The notes below the pieces were generated by a model. It ran no database searches. It was not told the origin of the DNA and worked only from the letters and a program-made list of their open reading frames with translations. From Candidatus Dojkabacteria bacterium S2_J21 (GTDB lineage: Bacteria; Patescibacteria; Dojkabacteria; SC72): 64,000 bases of DNA. The stretch spans positions 1 to 64,000 of the forward strand of contig JAEHHF010000002.1 of NCBI GenBank assembly GCA_019248085.1, read 5' to 3'. This document shows positions 7,686 through 16,136 of this stretch, one piece after another (positions within the stretch are counted from its first letter, which is position 1; every line of letters starts with the position of its first letter). The translations under genes and the position numbers were made by a program.

Positions 7686-9074
7686 ATGGATATATGGAAA
7701 TTTCTTAATCAGTATCGGTTTCAACTTGTTGTTTTTGTTTTGTTGGTTATACCCCTACTCTTTTTGATGCAAGAAAACGCCCTGCGATCAGTTGTTCTCC
7801 TGCTTTCATTGATGGTATGGCTAATCATTGGTATTAAGACAAAAAGTGTTGTACTTTCTAGCATCCTGTATATATTAATTACCCTCCCATTCAACCTCAC
7901 CTACCAACTACCCCTCCATGTTCTATTTTTTAATACAGACCCATATGTAAGCGGTATCTATACTAACTATTTAGTCCCCACTCTTTCTATTCTAGACCTA
8001 GGATTGGCCCTTTTCATAATGTCATATATATATGAATATGGCTGGAAACATGTAAGGGTGATATTACATAAATATCTATTCTACTTAATCCCTTTTGCTG
8101 TATTTGTCCTTCTACAAAGCCTATTCAGACTAGATCTAAACTCTTTGATTAATGGAGGAAGATTGGTATCTGGGATTATCTCTCTACTCTTCCTTATAGA
8201 CTATTTTAAGACACAGAAACACCTGAATCTCTACAAGTACGTTTTGTGGATTTCAATCACTTCTGTGTTACTGCAGGGAGTGCTAGGAGGATTGCAGTTC
8301 CTGGGTGGAGCATCAATAGGACTTTCATTCCTGGGAGAATCTCAGGTAGTGAGTGGTATGCAAGGTTCAAGCTTTGTGACATTAAATAATGAGGTATTTT
8401 TACGTGCATATGGTACATTCCCCCATCCTAATGTTTTAGGTGGGTATTTTGTAATGAATGTACTCTTGGGAATATTTTTGTATTCTAAGACCAAAGACTT
8501 TTACGGAAAATTCTCTGTTTTATTGATCATATTAAGTGGAATTTTTGTAACATTAACATTCTCTAGAATTTCGATATTGCTTGTGTTGGGTATAGTTCTT
8601 GTAACATTAGCCGCCAGATTGATTAAAGGAAAGCTCTTCTCTTTTGCTCCTCTTCTATTGGTTGAACGTTTTGCTAATTTAACCTCTGGGAATGATACGA
8701 GTTGGTCCGACAGGATTAATTTAGTAAAGAGTAGTTTTAGTGTGATGAAGAAGAACTTGTTGCTTGGTACGGGGTTGGGGAATTTTACTAAGGGTATGGA
8801 GGGCATGATTCCTACTACGGTGAATGGGGTCTTATTAATACAACCGGTACATAACGTGGTATTGTTGATGATTGCGGAGCTGGGTATTGTCGGTTCCCTC
8901 CTCTATGTTGTTCTTTTTGGGAAGGTATTCTTTAGTAATGTAAAAAGAATGAATTGGTTTAAATGGCTGGTGATTGTATCTTTGGTGGTTATCGGATGTT
9001 TTGATCACTATTTGTTTAGTTTGCCACAAGGGATGGTTATGGGGGGGATATTAAGTTTGCTATTAATATTATGA
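7686..9074 (+). CDS. O-antigen ligase-like polytopic membrane protein
   Basis: This 462-residue protein has about 11-12 membrane segments and an extracytoplasmic loop typical of the Wzy/WaaL (O-antigen ligase) superfamily. The family motif YGTFPHPNVLGGYFVMNVLL is near residues 240-260, with TGLGNF and the conserved VHNVVLLMIAELGIVG later. Such proteins ligate or polymerise undecaprenyl-linked glycans at the outer face of the membrane; the substrate here is unknown. The stop (TGA) overlaps the start of the next gene by 4 nt, implying coupling. A TAGAAT ends 6 nt before the ATG. Confidence 0.85.
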   Translation: MDIWKFLNQYRFQLVVFVLLVIPLLFLMQENALRSVVLLLSLMVWLIIGIKTKSVVLSSILYILITLPFNLTYQLPLHVLFFNTDPYVSGIYTNYLVPTLSILDLGLALFIMSYIYEYGWKHVRVILHKYLFYLIPFAVFVLLQSLFRLDLNSLINGGRLVSGIISLLFLIDYFKTQKHLNLYKYVLWISITSVLLQGVLGGLQFLGGASIGLSFLGESQVVSGMQGSSFVTLNNEVFLRAYGTFPHPNVLGGYFVMNVLLGIFLYSKTKDFYGKFSVLLIILSGIFVTLTFSRISILLVLGIVLVTLAARLIKGKLFSFAPLLLVERFANLTSGNDTSWSDRINLVKSSFSVMKKNLLLGTGLGNFTKGMEGMIPTTVNGVLLIQPVHNVVLLMIAELGIVGSLLYVVLFGKVFFSNVKRMNWFKWLVIVSLVVIGCFDHYLFSLPQGMVMGGILSLLLIL

Positions 9075-9634
9075 AAGAAACCTTTTCCCACATTATCTTA
9101 ATGAAAGTTGGTCCTTATTGTGGATACAGCTTGGATGAGATTATAAAGATTAAACAAAAAGAAGAAGAGGAAGTAGGAATGTATTTCTGGGGGTATAGCG
9201 GTGTTTTTTGTAGACCTATGGTGGTAAAGAATCTTGTGGCCAATGAAAGGGATAAAAAGATAAAAGTATTATTTGTAGAAACCAAATCCGATTTTATTCC
9301 TTTAAAAGTGGACAAATTCGAGAAGTACTCGGAGGATAGTGGCGAATGGAAAGGCCTTCCTTCAAATGTTTTGTTGGTTGGAAACAAGATCAAACCTCAC
9401 TTTGCTATTACAGCGAAGAACCTAAAAGAAGTGGAAATGGAGCTAGATTTGTCACAATACTGTACATTAAAAGGGATTTTCCCGAATGAGAGCCAGCGAT
9501 TTGATAAGTACTTCAGATACCGAGTAGACAAAGCTTGTGGAGTTTATGTACCAAAAGAGACGCTTGAAGTGAAGAATATCACAATTAAGTACATTTCAGA
9601 TTTGGTTCCTCCGTATGTAATTTCAGTAGGATAA
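9071..9634 (+). CDS. hypothetical soluble protein coupled to the ligase-like gene
   Basis: This 187-residue protein is of unknown function. It has no signal peptide or membrane segment. The sequence alternates beta-strand-like stretches (KIKVLFVETKSDFIPLKV, NVLLVGNKIKPHFAIT) with an aromatic-rich segment MYFWGYSGVFCRP near residue 38. The ATG overlaps the TGA of the upstream gene (ATGA), so it is translationally coupled and probably acts in the same process. It ends exactly where the convergent methyltransferase gene ends, with no gap. I do not recognise the family. Confidence 0.75.
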   Translation: MKETFSHIILMKVGPYCGYSLDEIIKIKQKEEEEVGMYFWGYSGVFCRPMVVKNLVANERDKKIKVLFVETKSDFIPLKVDKFEKYSEDSGEWKGLPSNVLLVGNKIKPHFAITAKNLKEVEMELDLSQYCTLKGIFPNESQRFDKYFRYRVDKACGVYVPKETLEVKNITIKYISDLVPPYVISVG

Positions 9635-10342
9635 CTATTTCCTATACACCCCTATTAAATGTACCTTCGCTCTCCTAAATGGTTTCAAATTCAAGATCTT
9701 CTCAAGTAATATTGCAAAAAGAAAAGTAACCTCATCAAAACTAATATATGATGGATCACCATTAATTATTAGTTTCTCTTCCTTAAATCCTGTATTTGAG
9801 AGTACATCAGCTACCTTTCTAGGAGAATTAATCTTGTACTGCTTTGGGAAGGTATCGTTCTCTTGTCTACCATAAAGTTTCTTTGTAAAGAAATCGTGCA
9901 ATCTCTCTGGTATTAATCTAATTATCCAAACATTGTAATTCCATGCATTAGGTGTGATGAATATCACCTTCCCACCTGGTTTCAATACTCTATGTATTTC
10001 TTTAAAAGCAGCTATCGGATCTACTAAGTGTTCTAATACCCAAGCACATACAACAATATCAAAAAAATTGTCTTTAAAAGGCATATCCTCTACGTAACTT
10101 TTAACGACATTCTTAATATATGTATTCCTATTCACTGCATTAAGATCAGGATCAATCCCGTATGTATGTGAGGTTTTCTGGTATACATCTAAAAGAAGTG
10201 TGCTATGTCCACATCCTACATCTAGAAGATATGCCCCCTTCTTTGTATTCTCTAGGATGAGATCATGATATATCTGAGAACTTTCTTTCCAATGAGGATT
10301 TAATGTTTGATATTTAGCTCTGTAGAAGTTTTGTTTATTCAT
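9635..10342 (-). CDS. class I SAM-dependent methyltransferase
   Basis: This 235-residue methyltransferase has the Rossmann fold. Motif I is YLLDVGCGHSTLLL, the post-I acidic residue is in TYGIDPDLNAV, motif II is FDIVVCAWVLEHLVDP and motif III is RVLKPGGKVIFITPNAWN, all typical of the Methyltransf_11 (UbiE-like) type. The substrate is unknown; sugar/glycan or lipid modification would fit the neighbouring envelope gene. The ATG at 10342 (MNKQNFYRAKYQ) was chosen because a longer reading would extend into the tRNA-Ser gene just upstream. Confidence 0.88.
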   Translation of the reverse strand: MNKQNFYRAKYQTLNPHWKESSQIYHDLILENTKKGAYLLDVGCGHSTLLLDVYQKTSHTYGIDPDLNAVNRNTYIKNVVKSYVEDMPFKDNFFDIVVCAWVLEHLVDPIAAFKEIHRVLKPGGKVIFITPNAWNYNVWIIRLIPERLHDFFTKKLYGRQENDTFPKQYKINSPRKVADVLSNTGFKEEKLIINGDPSYISFDEVTFLFAILLEKILNLKPFRRAKVHLIGVYRK

Positions 10343-10353
10343 TAGTGTATATA

Positions 10354-10443
10354 TGGCGGAGAGAGAGGGATTCGAACCCACGGTACGATTACTCGTACGA
10401 ACGCTTTCCAAGCGTTTCCTTTAGGCCACTCAGGCATCTCTCC
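10354..10443 (-). tRNA. tRNA-Ser(GGA), CCA encoded
   Basis: Class II tRNA on the minus strand. The acceptor GGAGAGA pairs with TCTCTCC, with discriminator G followed by an encoded CCA (10354-10356). The anticodon stem AACGC/GCGTT encloses TTGGAAA, so the anticodon is GGA, reading UCC/UCU. The long variable arm is CGTACGAGTAATCGTACG-like, and TTCGAAT is in the T-loop. It differs from the other tRNA-Ser of this window in encoding CCA. Confidence 0.95.
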
Positions 10444-10452
10444 TTGAAACGA

Positions 10453-10529
10453 TGGCGTACCTGGCCGGATTCGAACCGACGACCTACTGCTTAGAAGGCA
10501 ATTGCTCTATCCAATTGAGCTACAGGTAC
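10453..10529 (-). tRNA. tRNA-Arg(UCU), CCA encoded
   Basis: The acceptor GTACCTG pairs with CAGGTAC, with discriminator G and encoded CCA. The D-arm is GCTC-AATTGGATA-GAGC. The anticodon stem ATTGC/GCAGT (one G-U pair) encloses CTTCTAA, so the anticodon is TCT (AGA/AGG, Arg). The T-loop is TTCGAAT. It lies 9 bp from tRNA-Ser(GGA) on the same strand, probably co-transcribed. AGA is visibly the favoured arginine codon in the genes here. Confidence 0.95.
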
Positions 10530-10566
10530 ATATTCTTGGGGTATTTTATCACAAAGGTCCCTATTT

Positions 10567-12411
10567 TTATATATCTACTATCTCCACGAGTACCCCCCCT
10601 TGCCTCTTCGGGAAGTAATACAGAGAGTTTGGAAAATTCACAGGATTGAATTCATACATTGTTGTTTTGTCAGAATATTTAAGATTCTCTAAATATGTAG
10701 CGCCATCTTTCCATTTCATTGTTTTTAATGTGTTTACAATCTCAGCTTTATCTATCTTTGGCTGAACTGACCCACTTGCAATTAGCTTTATCAATACCGA
10801 GCTATCCGTGTTCTGTACAACGGAGACATCTTTCTCAATATCCTCTCCTAGCGTGAGCTCAAGGTTCTGGTCGCTCTGGAAGAGATTCTTGGTTTGTGCC
10901 TCACCAGTTAGTAATGACTCTACACCAGCATCAAAACCAGTATTGAGATAGTAGGTACCAGAGCTAGTCACTGTAAGCTCAAGATTCGCTTGCGTAGTTG
11001 CTGCTCCAACGGCGACATCTGTTTTAATGGTATCTTTCTTAATCTCACTCTTTATACTATCTATTATCAACGTCCATTCCCCCTGTTTGTCTTTAAGCTT
11101 CTGTTCTACTTCGCTGATTGAAGAAGTTTTTAATTCTTCACTGGCAGCATTAACATCGGACAAAGACAAAACGGTATATTCGGTTTTGGTCCCTCCGGAG
11201 AAAGTCCCAGACCTATACCCAAAAGCTTCTGTACTTGAGTAATTTTGTACAGTGAAATATGTACTAGATGTGTTATATTCTTCGCCTATATCAGTAGCAT
11301 GGACAGGAGTTGTAACGTAGCTATTACATTCCAAGCTAATAGCCCCATCCAAAGTGTATGTTTTCCCATCAGATGACATAACAACCTGGCCTGCTGTTAG
11401 AGGAAGTGGAGTGCAAGATTCGGATGGCCCTGGATGTGTTAGAGTTACTGCCCCTGCGGCTTTTTCTCCCTTGAATGCTTTCCCGGTCGCGGTTATGGAT
11501 GAAGATCGGGATTCTTCTAGAGATTCTGTCTTAATTGGAATTTTAAGATTTTCAAAATCGATTTCTTTAATATTTGGATCTCCAGCGAAAGTCTTCTCAA
11601 TGCTAACATCTTGTGCTTTTACGAAGATTCTAACTTTAACGAAGGGGACGGTATTGAAGTAAACAGCCCCAACAAGAACAGTTATGAAGATGACTGAGAC
11701 TAGTAATATGGGAAGAAGTTTCTTAAATTTACTAGTCAAAGGTCTAGGTATGATATCGGCGCGATTCATTTTTGGTTTTGGTTTTAGGAATGCAGGAAGA
11801 GTGAAGAGAGGTTTTTTTATCTTTACATGGTCTTCGCTTTTTGTGACATCTTTAAAATCAACATTGGGAATTTTTGGAACTTCCGCATCGTTGTCTTCAG
11901 AGGGGAGATCTTCTCCTACGGAGATGACGATACCATCTTTATGTATTGTCTTTAAATCTTTCTTGTTTTCCATATCTTCCCTACTCTTCTGAATTGCTTC
12001 ATTTACACGATTCTCGAAGCTGGATGCTTTGGTTCCTGCAGATTGAGTAGCAGAAACTTCTTCGACAATATCTTCTTTTGTAGTTACAGGTTTCACTGTT
12101 TCCTGGGCCTGAGCTTGCACCCAAATCTCCTCCGTTGGATTGCTTGGGGTATCGACTGTTGTTATTCCAGCAAGTTGTGAATTTCTATGGCCAGTAGGGT
12201 TTTTAATAATCTGACATACTAAAACCTTTTTCTCTTCATCAGCGGTCTCTTTTAGAACTGCGAGATTGATTGCGCTTATGAGAAGGTCTGATTCTTCCGC
12301 GAAAGTAAGTATGATACGGTCGGTTTTGCAGTTAAGAATACCGCTTACAATATCTGTAAGCTCGTCTTCTCGACCTACTACTATTTTTGTTATCTTTGTA
12401 TTCTCTTCCAT
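10567..12411 (-). CDS. membrane-anchored baseplate-J-like protein next to pilM-like gene
   Basis: This 614-residue protein has a cytoplasmic N-terminal part. A small alpha/beta segment at about residues 10-90 (DELTDIVSGILNCKTDRIIL) is followed by an acidic linker. A single membrane helix lies near 235-257 (ILLVSVIFITVLVGAVYF), with a large extracytoplasmic part after it. That part holds KAFKGEKAAGAVTLTHPG followed by a beta-rich region, resembling the baseplate-J-like proteins common in CPR genomes. It shares the TAATG stop/start overlap with the upstream PilM/FtsA-like gene, suggesting joint work at the cell envelope, possibly with pilus or surface machinery. The exact role is unknown. Confidence 0.7.
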   Translation of the reverse strand: MEENTKITKIVVGREDELTDIVSGILNCKTDRIILTFAEESDLLISAINLAVLKETADEEKKVLVCQIIKNPTGHRNSQLAGITTVDTPSNPTEEIWVQAQAQETVKPVTTKEDIVEEVSATQSAGTKASSFENRVNEAIQKSREDMENKKDLKTIHKDGIVISVGEDLPSEDNDAEVPKIPNVDFKDVTKSEDHVKIKKPLFTLPAFLKPKPKMNRADIIPRPLTSKFKKLLPILLVSVIFITVLVGAVYFNTVPFVKVRIFVKAQDVSIEKTFAGDPNIKEIDFENLKIPIKTESLEESRSSSITATGKAFKGEKAAGAVTLTHPGPSESCTPLPLTAGQVVMSSDGKTYTLDGAISLECNSYVTTPVHATDIGEEYNTSSTYFTVQNYSSTEAFGYRSGTFSGGTKTEYTVLSLSDVNAASEELKTSSISEVEQKLKDKQGEWTLIIDSIKSEIKKDTIKTDVAVGAATTQANLELTVTSSGTYYLNTGFDAGVESLLTGEAQTKNLFQSDQNLELTLGEDIEKDVSVVQNTDSSVLIKLIASGSVQPKIDKAEIVNTLKTMKWKDGATYLENLKYSDKTTMYEFNPVNFPNSLYYFPKRQGGVLVEIVDI

Positions 12412-13664
12412 TATATTGGTATGTTTTTAGATCTATTTAACTCGTTGTCATATGCGAACTTTGCTAAAGCAGCAGGTGTGATATCAAAGATATACTTCAA
12501 TTCACCACTCAAGTCTACTATATTATCCAATTTCTGTGGGGTGAAATATTCAATTCGAGGAACTACGGGGAATGGAAGATATTTCTTCCATGGGAATTCG
12601 AGCATAACCTCTTTGATTTCTGGAAGTAATGCGCCACCACCACACAGATATATCTGCCCGGGTAGGGTATCTATATCATCGCAGCTGTAAAAGGCAGTTT
12701 TAAGAGTCTTCATCCAAAGCTTAGCTACGGGGTATGCAATTTTTTGTACTTCCCTCGCAAGTTCTTTAGTTAAATCTTTATCAGAGTACTTTATCTTCCT
12801 TTGTTCTGCATGGCGATAGTCGAGAGAAAGAACGTTCGCTAGCTCTTTTGTGAAAGTCCTTCCACCGAATGCAAACATCTTGGTCTCAATGATATTCCCT
12901 TTCTCAACTACTGCAACATCTGATGTCCCTCCACCAATATCGATGAATATTGCTGAGAAATCTTTGTTAGAAGACCCATTGAATGCTCTAGCTACAGCAA
13001 ATGGCTGAGAAACTATTCCGAGAATTGTAAGGTTAAGATCTTGGGCTACCTTTCTTAATGCTTCGACGTATGTTTTGGGTGCAAAGGAGGCGTAGAAGTT
13101 TAGCTTAACTTCTCTGCCTTTGTATCCAACCAATGAATCAACAGGCATTCCCCCTATTTCTAATCCAGTCTTGGTTATATGTAATATCTCAATGTCATCA
13201 TTTTGTAGTCCGGTTCTTGCACCTAAATCTTCTTTCCCATTCACTTCAATCTTCTCTTTGATTTGCCTTATAATCTGGTCTTGTTCTTTTTGGGTTACTT
13301 CTTTACCAAAATTCTCATCCCTTTGGTAGTTGATGACGATTGAAACACCCTGAATATATTCTCCTGCAATCCCCATGACTACATATTTAGGCATTTCCTC
13401 ATCTGAGAGTCGACCGGTTAATTCTGAGATTGAGAGTCGACAGTTATCTAAGACGGTATCTAGATTGGTAATAATGCCACTTCGCATGGCATTTTGCTGC
13501 TGTTCTATACGGGAGATTTTCTTAACAGTGATTCCTGTTTTATCCATTGAGAAAAGGATACTTTTTAGTTTCTCAGTACCTATATCCAATGCGATAACAT
13601 TTTTATTGGAATCTAACAGTGTTTTATTTTCAGAAAAGTTTTTCAGAAAAGGTAGATTTAGCAT
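12411..13664 (-). CDS. PilM/FtsA-like actin-fold ATPase
   Basis: This 417-residue protein has actin-like ATPase motifs: phosphate 1 NVIALDIGTEKLKSILF near residue 20, phosphate 2 FIDIGGGTSDVAVVEKG near 235 and the adenosine motif IYLCGGGALLPEI near 345. A 1C/SHS2-type insertion lies between, as in FtsA and PilM. PilM recruits PilN/PilO to build type IV pili; FtsA tethers FtsZ. PilN/PilO-like genes at 20.9-22 kb favour PilM, but FtsA cannot be excluded. The start is ATG 13664, because TATACT (13670-13675) ends 5 nt before it and would exclude the in-frame GTG at 13679. Confidence 0.82.
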   Translation of the reverse strand: MLNLPFLKNFSENKTLLDSNKNVIALDIGTEKLKSILFSMDKTGITVKKISRIEQQQNAMRSGIITNLDTVLDNCRLSISELTGRLSDEEMPKYVVMGIAGEYIQGVSIVINYQRDENFGKEVTQKEQDQIIRQIKEKIEVNGKEDLGARTGLQNDDIEILHITKTGLEIGGMPVDSLVGYKGREVKLNFYASFAPKTYVEALRKVAQDLNLTILGIVSQPFAVARAFNGSSNKDFSAIFIDIGGGTSDVAVVEKGNIIETKMFAFGGRTFTKELANVLSLDYRHAEQRKIKYSDKDLTKELAREVQKIAYPVAKLWMKTLKTAFYSCDDIDTLPGQIYLCGGGALLPEIKEVMLEFPWKKYLPFPVVPRIEYFTPQKLDNIVDLSGELKYIFDITPAALAKFAYDNELNRSKNIPI

Positions 13665-13689
13665 ACGAAAGTATAGCACATTTGAGGGA

Positions 13690-15372
13690 TTAGATAATCA
13701 CCGTAAGGATGATTGGCTCTCTTTCTGTTTTCTTGTAAATCAACTTCCCGAGCTCTTTCTCTATGGCATCTTTAAAGTTCTCCACCTTGAAAGTTTTACT
13801 ATTTTGCGATTGGCTTTCCCAATCATGATGGATATCAAATATGAGATTTTCGATTTCTTTTAGTAATTCTTGAGATCCCTTCATATATACAAAACCTCTT
13901 GAGATGAATCGTGGTCTTCCAATTATTTTCTTTGTTTTAACGTTCATATTTAATACAGTAACAAACATACCAAATTCGGAGAGCTGCTTCCTGTCTTTTA
14001 GGACAATATCGCCAGTGTCACCTACTCCAAGTCCGTCAATGAGTATTGGTTTGGATTCTACTTTCTTTCCCTTGACCCATCTGTGTCCATCTAACATCCA
14101 TACTTGTCCATCATCAGTTAAAAGGACGTCTTCATCTCTCATCCCCCATCGAAGGAAGTTGAGTTTGTTGAAATATCTAAATGTAAGCGAACCATGTACA
14201 GGCATAATTGCTCTCGGTTGTATCATATCTATCATCATTTTCATGTCTTCCTGATTTCCGTGTCCGGTGGAGTGAATCTTAAGGTCAATAGTATCTTTTA
14301 CTAAATCTGCCCCTAAAGCAATAATTCTGTCTGTCATTCTCCCGATTGTACTAATGTTTTCGGGAATTTCTGAAGAGGACATAATAATTAGGTCTCCTTT
14401 ATGTATCTTTATGAACTTATGCTCGTTTAGCGAAATTCTGTTTAATGCAGCGAATCTTTCTCCTTGGCTTCCAGTACAGAGTAAAAGTAGCTCGTTGTCG
14501 GCATATTTGTTAATATCCTTTTCTTTAATGAAAAGAGAGTCTTCTGCTGTGATATATCTTTTTCTTCTTGCAATATCTATGGCTTGGTCTAGACTTCTTC
14601 CAGAAAGGACGATTTTTCTCTTGGTTAGCTTTGCAACTTCGATTAGTGAATATAGTCTAGTTATGAGGGATGAGAATGCTGCTACCACTACTCTTCCCTT
14701 TTGTTTTCCTATCAACTCGGCTAAATTCTCGAATATCTCTTTTTCAGAAGGAGCTTTCCCAGGATTTGAAGCATTAGTACTATCCATTAGAGCGATATCG
14801 ACCCGCCCCCTTAGCTGTCTTAATTTGTCATAATCTGTGAGAGGTTCGTTTGCGGGTGTTAAGTCAATTTTGTAATCTCCTGAGAAGAATACGTTGCCAT
14901 TGGGTGTTTCTAGAAAGATTGAGAATGCGTCAGGAATACTGTGGTTAATACCTATGAATGTAGCCTGAAAATTCCTACCTATTCTCAACTGTGATTTTCT
15001 ATCTATTCCGAAGATCTTAACCTTGTCTAACATCTTGTATTCCTTCATTTTCTCTTCTATGAGAGCCTTGGCAAAACCACCTGCATAAATTGGAGGGTAT
15101 CCTAGTTCGGGTAATATCCATTTCAATGCACCGGTATGGTCCAAATGACCATGGGTTATTAATATGGCCTTAACTTTTTCTTTGTTCTTCTTGAGATAGC
15201 TAACGTTAGGGATTAGGTAGTCGATTCCATACATTTCTTGTCCTGGGAATGAATATCCTGCATCTACCATTACTATTTCATCTCCGTACTCAACGAAATT
15301 ACAATTTCTTCCGATTTCTGTAGTTCCTGAAAGCGTGCAGAGCTTTAACAATTCTTTTCTATTTGTAAACAT
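13690..15372 (-). CDS. rnj: ribonuclease J
   Basis: This 560-residue metallo-beta-lactamase/beta-CASP nuclease has the Zn motif THGHLDHTGAL near residue 75, then FFSGDYKIDLTP, ALMDSTNAS and the beta-CASP part with IHSTGHGNQEDMKMM and AIMPVHGSLTFRY. A C-terminal domain follows. RNase J has 5'-3' exo- and endonuclease activity and is central to mRNA decay and rRNA maturation. A TATAAT (minus strand, 15381-15386) ends 8 nt before the ATG, implying a leaderless mRNA. This promoter is back to back with the T-box promoter. Confidence 0.95.
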   Translation of the reverse strand: MFTNRKELLKLCTLSGTTEIGRNCNFVEYGDEIVMVDAGYSFPGQEMYGIDYLIPNVSYLKKNKEKVKAILITHGHLDHTGALKWILPELGYPPIYAGGFAKALIEEKMKEYKMLDKVKIFGIDRKSQLRIGRNFQATFIGINHSIPDAFSIFLETPNGNVFFSGDYKIDLTPANEPLTDYDKLRQLRGRVDIALMDSTNASNPGKAPSEKEIFENLAELIGKQKGRVVVAAFSSLITRLYSLIEVAKLTKRKIVLSGRSLDQAIDIARRKRYITAEDSLFIKEKDINKYADNELLLLCTGSQGERFAALNRISLNEHKFIKIHKGDLIIMSSSEIPENISTIGRMTDRIIALGADLVKDTIDLKIHSTGHGNQEDMKMMIDMIQPRAIMPVHGSLTFRYFNKLNFLRWGMRDEDVLLTDDGQVWMLDGHRWVKGKKVESKPILIDGLGVGDTGDIVLKDRKQLSEFGMFVTVLNMNVKTKKIIGRPRFISRGFVYMKGSQELLKEIENLIFDIHHDWESQSQNSKTFKVENFKDAIEKELGKLIYKKTEREPIILTVII

Positions 15373-15402
15373 GATGAACGATTATACCAGATATGAGTGT
15401 GA

Positions 15403-15408
15403 TATAAT
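15403..15408 (+). promoter_or_regulatory. -10 element of the T-box/valS transcript
   Basis: TATAAT at 15403-15408 precedes the T-box leader, with an expected start near 15415. The -35 is weak. It overlaps the divergent rnj promoter, whose -10 is at 15381-15386. Confidence 0.65.
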
Positions 15409-15411
15409 ATT

Positions 15412-15616
15412 AAAGCCGTTGAAACAAGACTAGTCATCTTGAAGGCTTGGAAAGAAATCTATATACAATATATGTATAGAGAGTAGAATCCTCTACCCTT
15501 GTAAGGGTTGTAAGTTTGAGATAGTAATATCTTGAAGAAGTAAGGTGGTAACGCGTGTATTCGCCCTTACATTAGAGTATCAATATGGTATTCTGATGTA
15601 AGGGCCTTTTTATTTA
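15412..15616 (+). promoter_or_regulatory. valine T-box riboswitch with very short stem I
   Basis: The T-box sequence AAGGTGGTAACGCG is at 15542-15555; its TGGT bulge matches a tRNA ending in ACCA. GTAAGG before it pairs with CCTTAC (antiterminator). The alternative is a strong terminator: GCCCTTACAT (15563-15572) with ATGTAAGGGC (15596-15605), then T5ATTT. The 5' part is short: AAGCC (15413-15417) pairs with GGCTT (15444-15448), and CAAGA with TCTTG, leaving terminal loop CTAGTCA. This loop displays GTC, a valine codon, followed by A. A stem-III-like hairpin AGATA-gtaa-TATCT precedes the T-box. Uncharged tRNA-Val would favour readthrough into the downstream gene and valS. The T-box is certain; the fold of stem I is my inference. 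Confidence 0.93.
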
Positions 15617-15629
15617 TATTTACAAAATT

Positions 15630-16136
15630 ATGTCGGACCTATTAGATCAAGATGTTGCGACGGATGAGATACAAAAACCAGAGCCAGCGGATGAAAATAT
15701 TTTCAGAGCAAGAGAATTCCCCTCAGATGAGGATATTAGGAAGCTATATGAGAGTGAAATCTCTCAGGAAGCTGCTTTGTCCCCCATCTCCATTACATAT
15801 TATCTCGATAATGATGAAAGAGATTTTTCTTTAGAAGAAAATTCTGATTTGAAAGGTGCGCTTGAAGATCAAAAGAAGATGTTTGAGCTGTTTTCAAGTC
15901 CTTCTGTAACCGAAGGTGTTTTGAAAGAATTAGTTACAATAATACAAAGCTCTTCTGGATGGAAAGAGATAGCAGACATTTTAAAAGATCCACAATTCGG
16001 CGAAAAAACGTTAGAATATTTGAAGAAAGCTCAAGCTACAGAAAAACAAAACAATCAAAAAAGTGTTTGCACATCTTTAGAAAAAACGGCCAAGCTAATA
16101 GGAGATAATTTAAACTTCTTCAAAAATGGAGCGTAA
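15630..16136 (+). CDS. unknown acidic protein between T-box and valS
   Basis: This 168-residue soluble, acidic protein is of unknown function. The N-terminal 60 residues are rich in Asp/Glu/Pro and probably disordered. The rest looks helical (LKGALEDQKKMFELF, VLKELVTIIQ, EIADILKDPQF, KTLEYLKKAQ). It is the first gene behind the valine T-box. Its last 11 nt overlap the valS start, so the two are co-transcribed and probably translationally coupled. A role linked to ValRS or valine supply is possible but rests on position only. Confidence 0.75.
   Translation: MSDLLDQDVATDEIQKPEPADENIFRAREFPSDEDIRKLYESEISQEAALSPISITYYLDNDERDFSLEENSDLKGALEDQKKMFELFSSPSVTEGVLKELVTIIQSSSGWKEIADILKDPQFGEKTLEYLKKAQATEKQNNQKSVCTSLEKTAKLIGDNLNFFKNGA

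Noticed and set aside
10343..10411. N-terminal extension of the methyltransferase
   Set aside because: The extension would read through tRNA-Ser(GGA); the ATG at 10342 gives a normal methyltransferase N-terminus.
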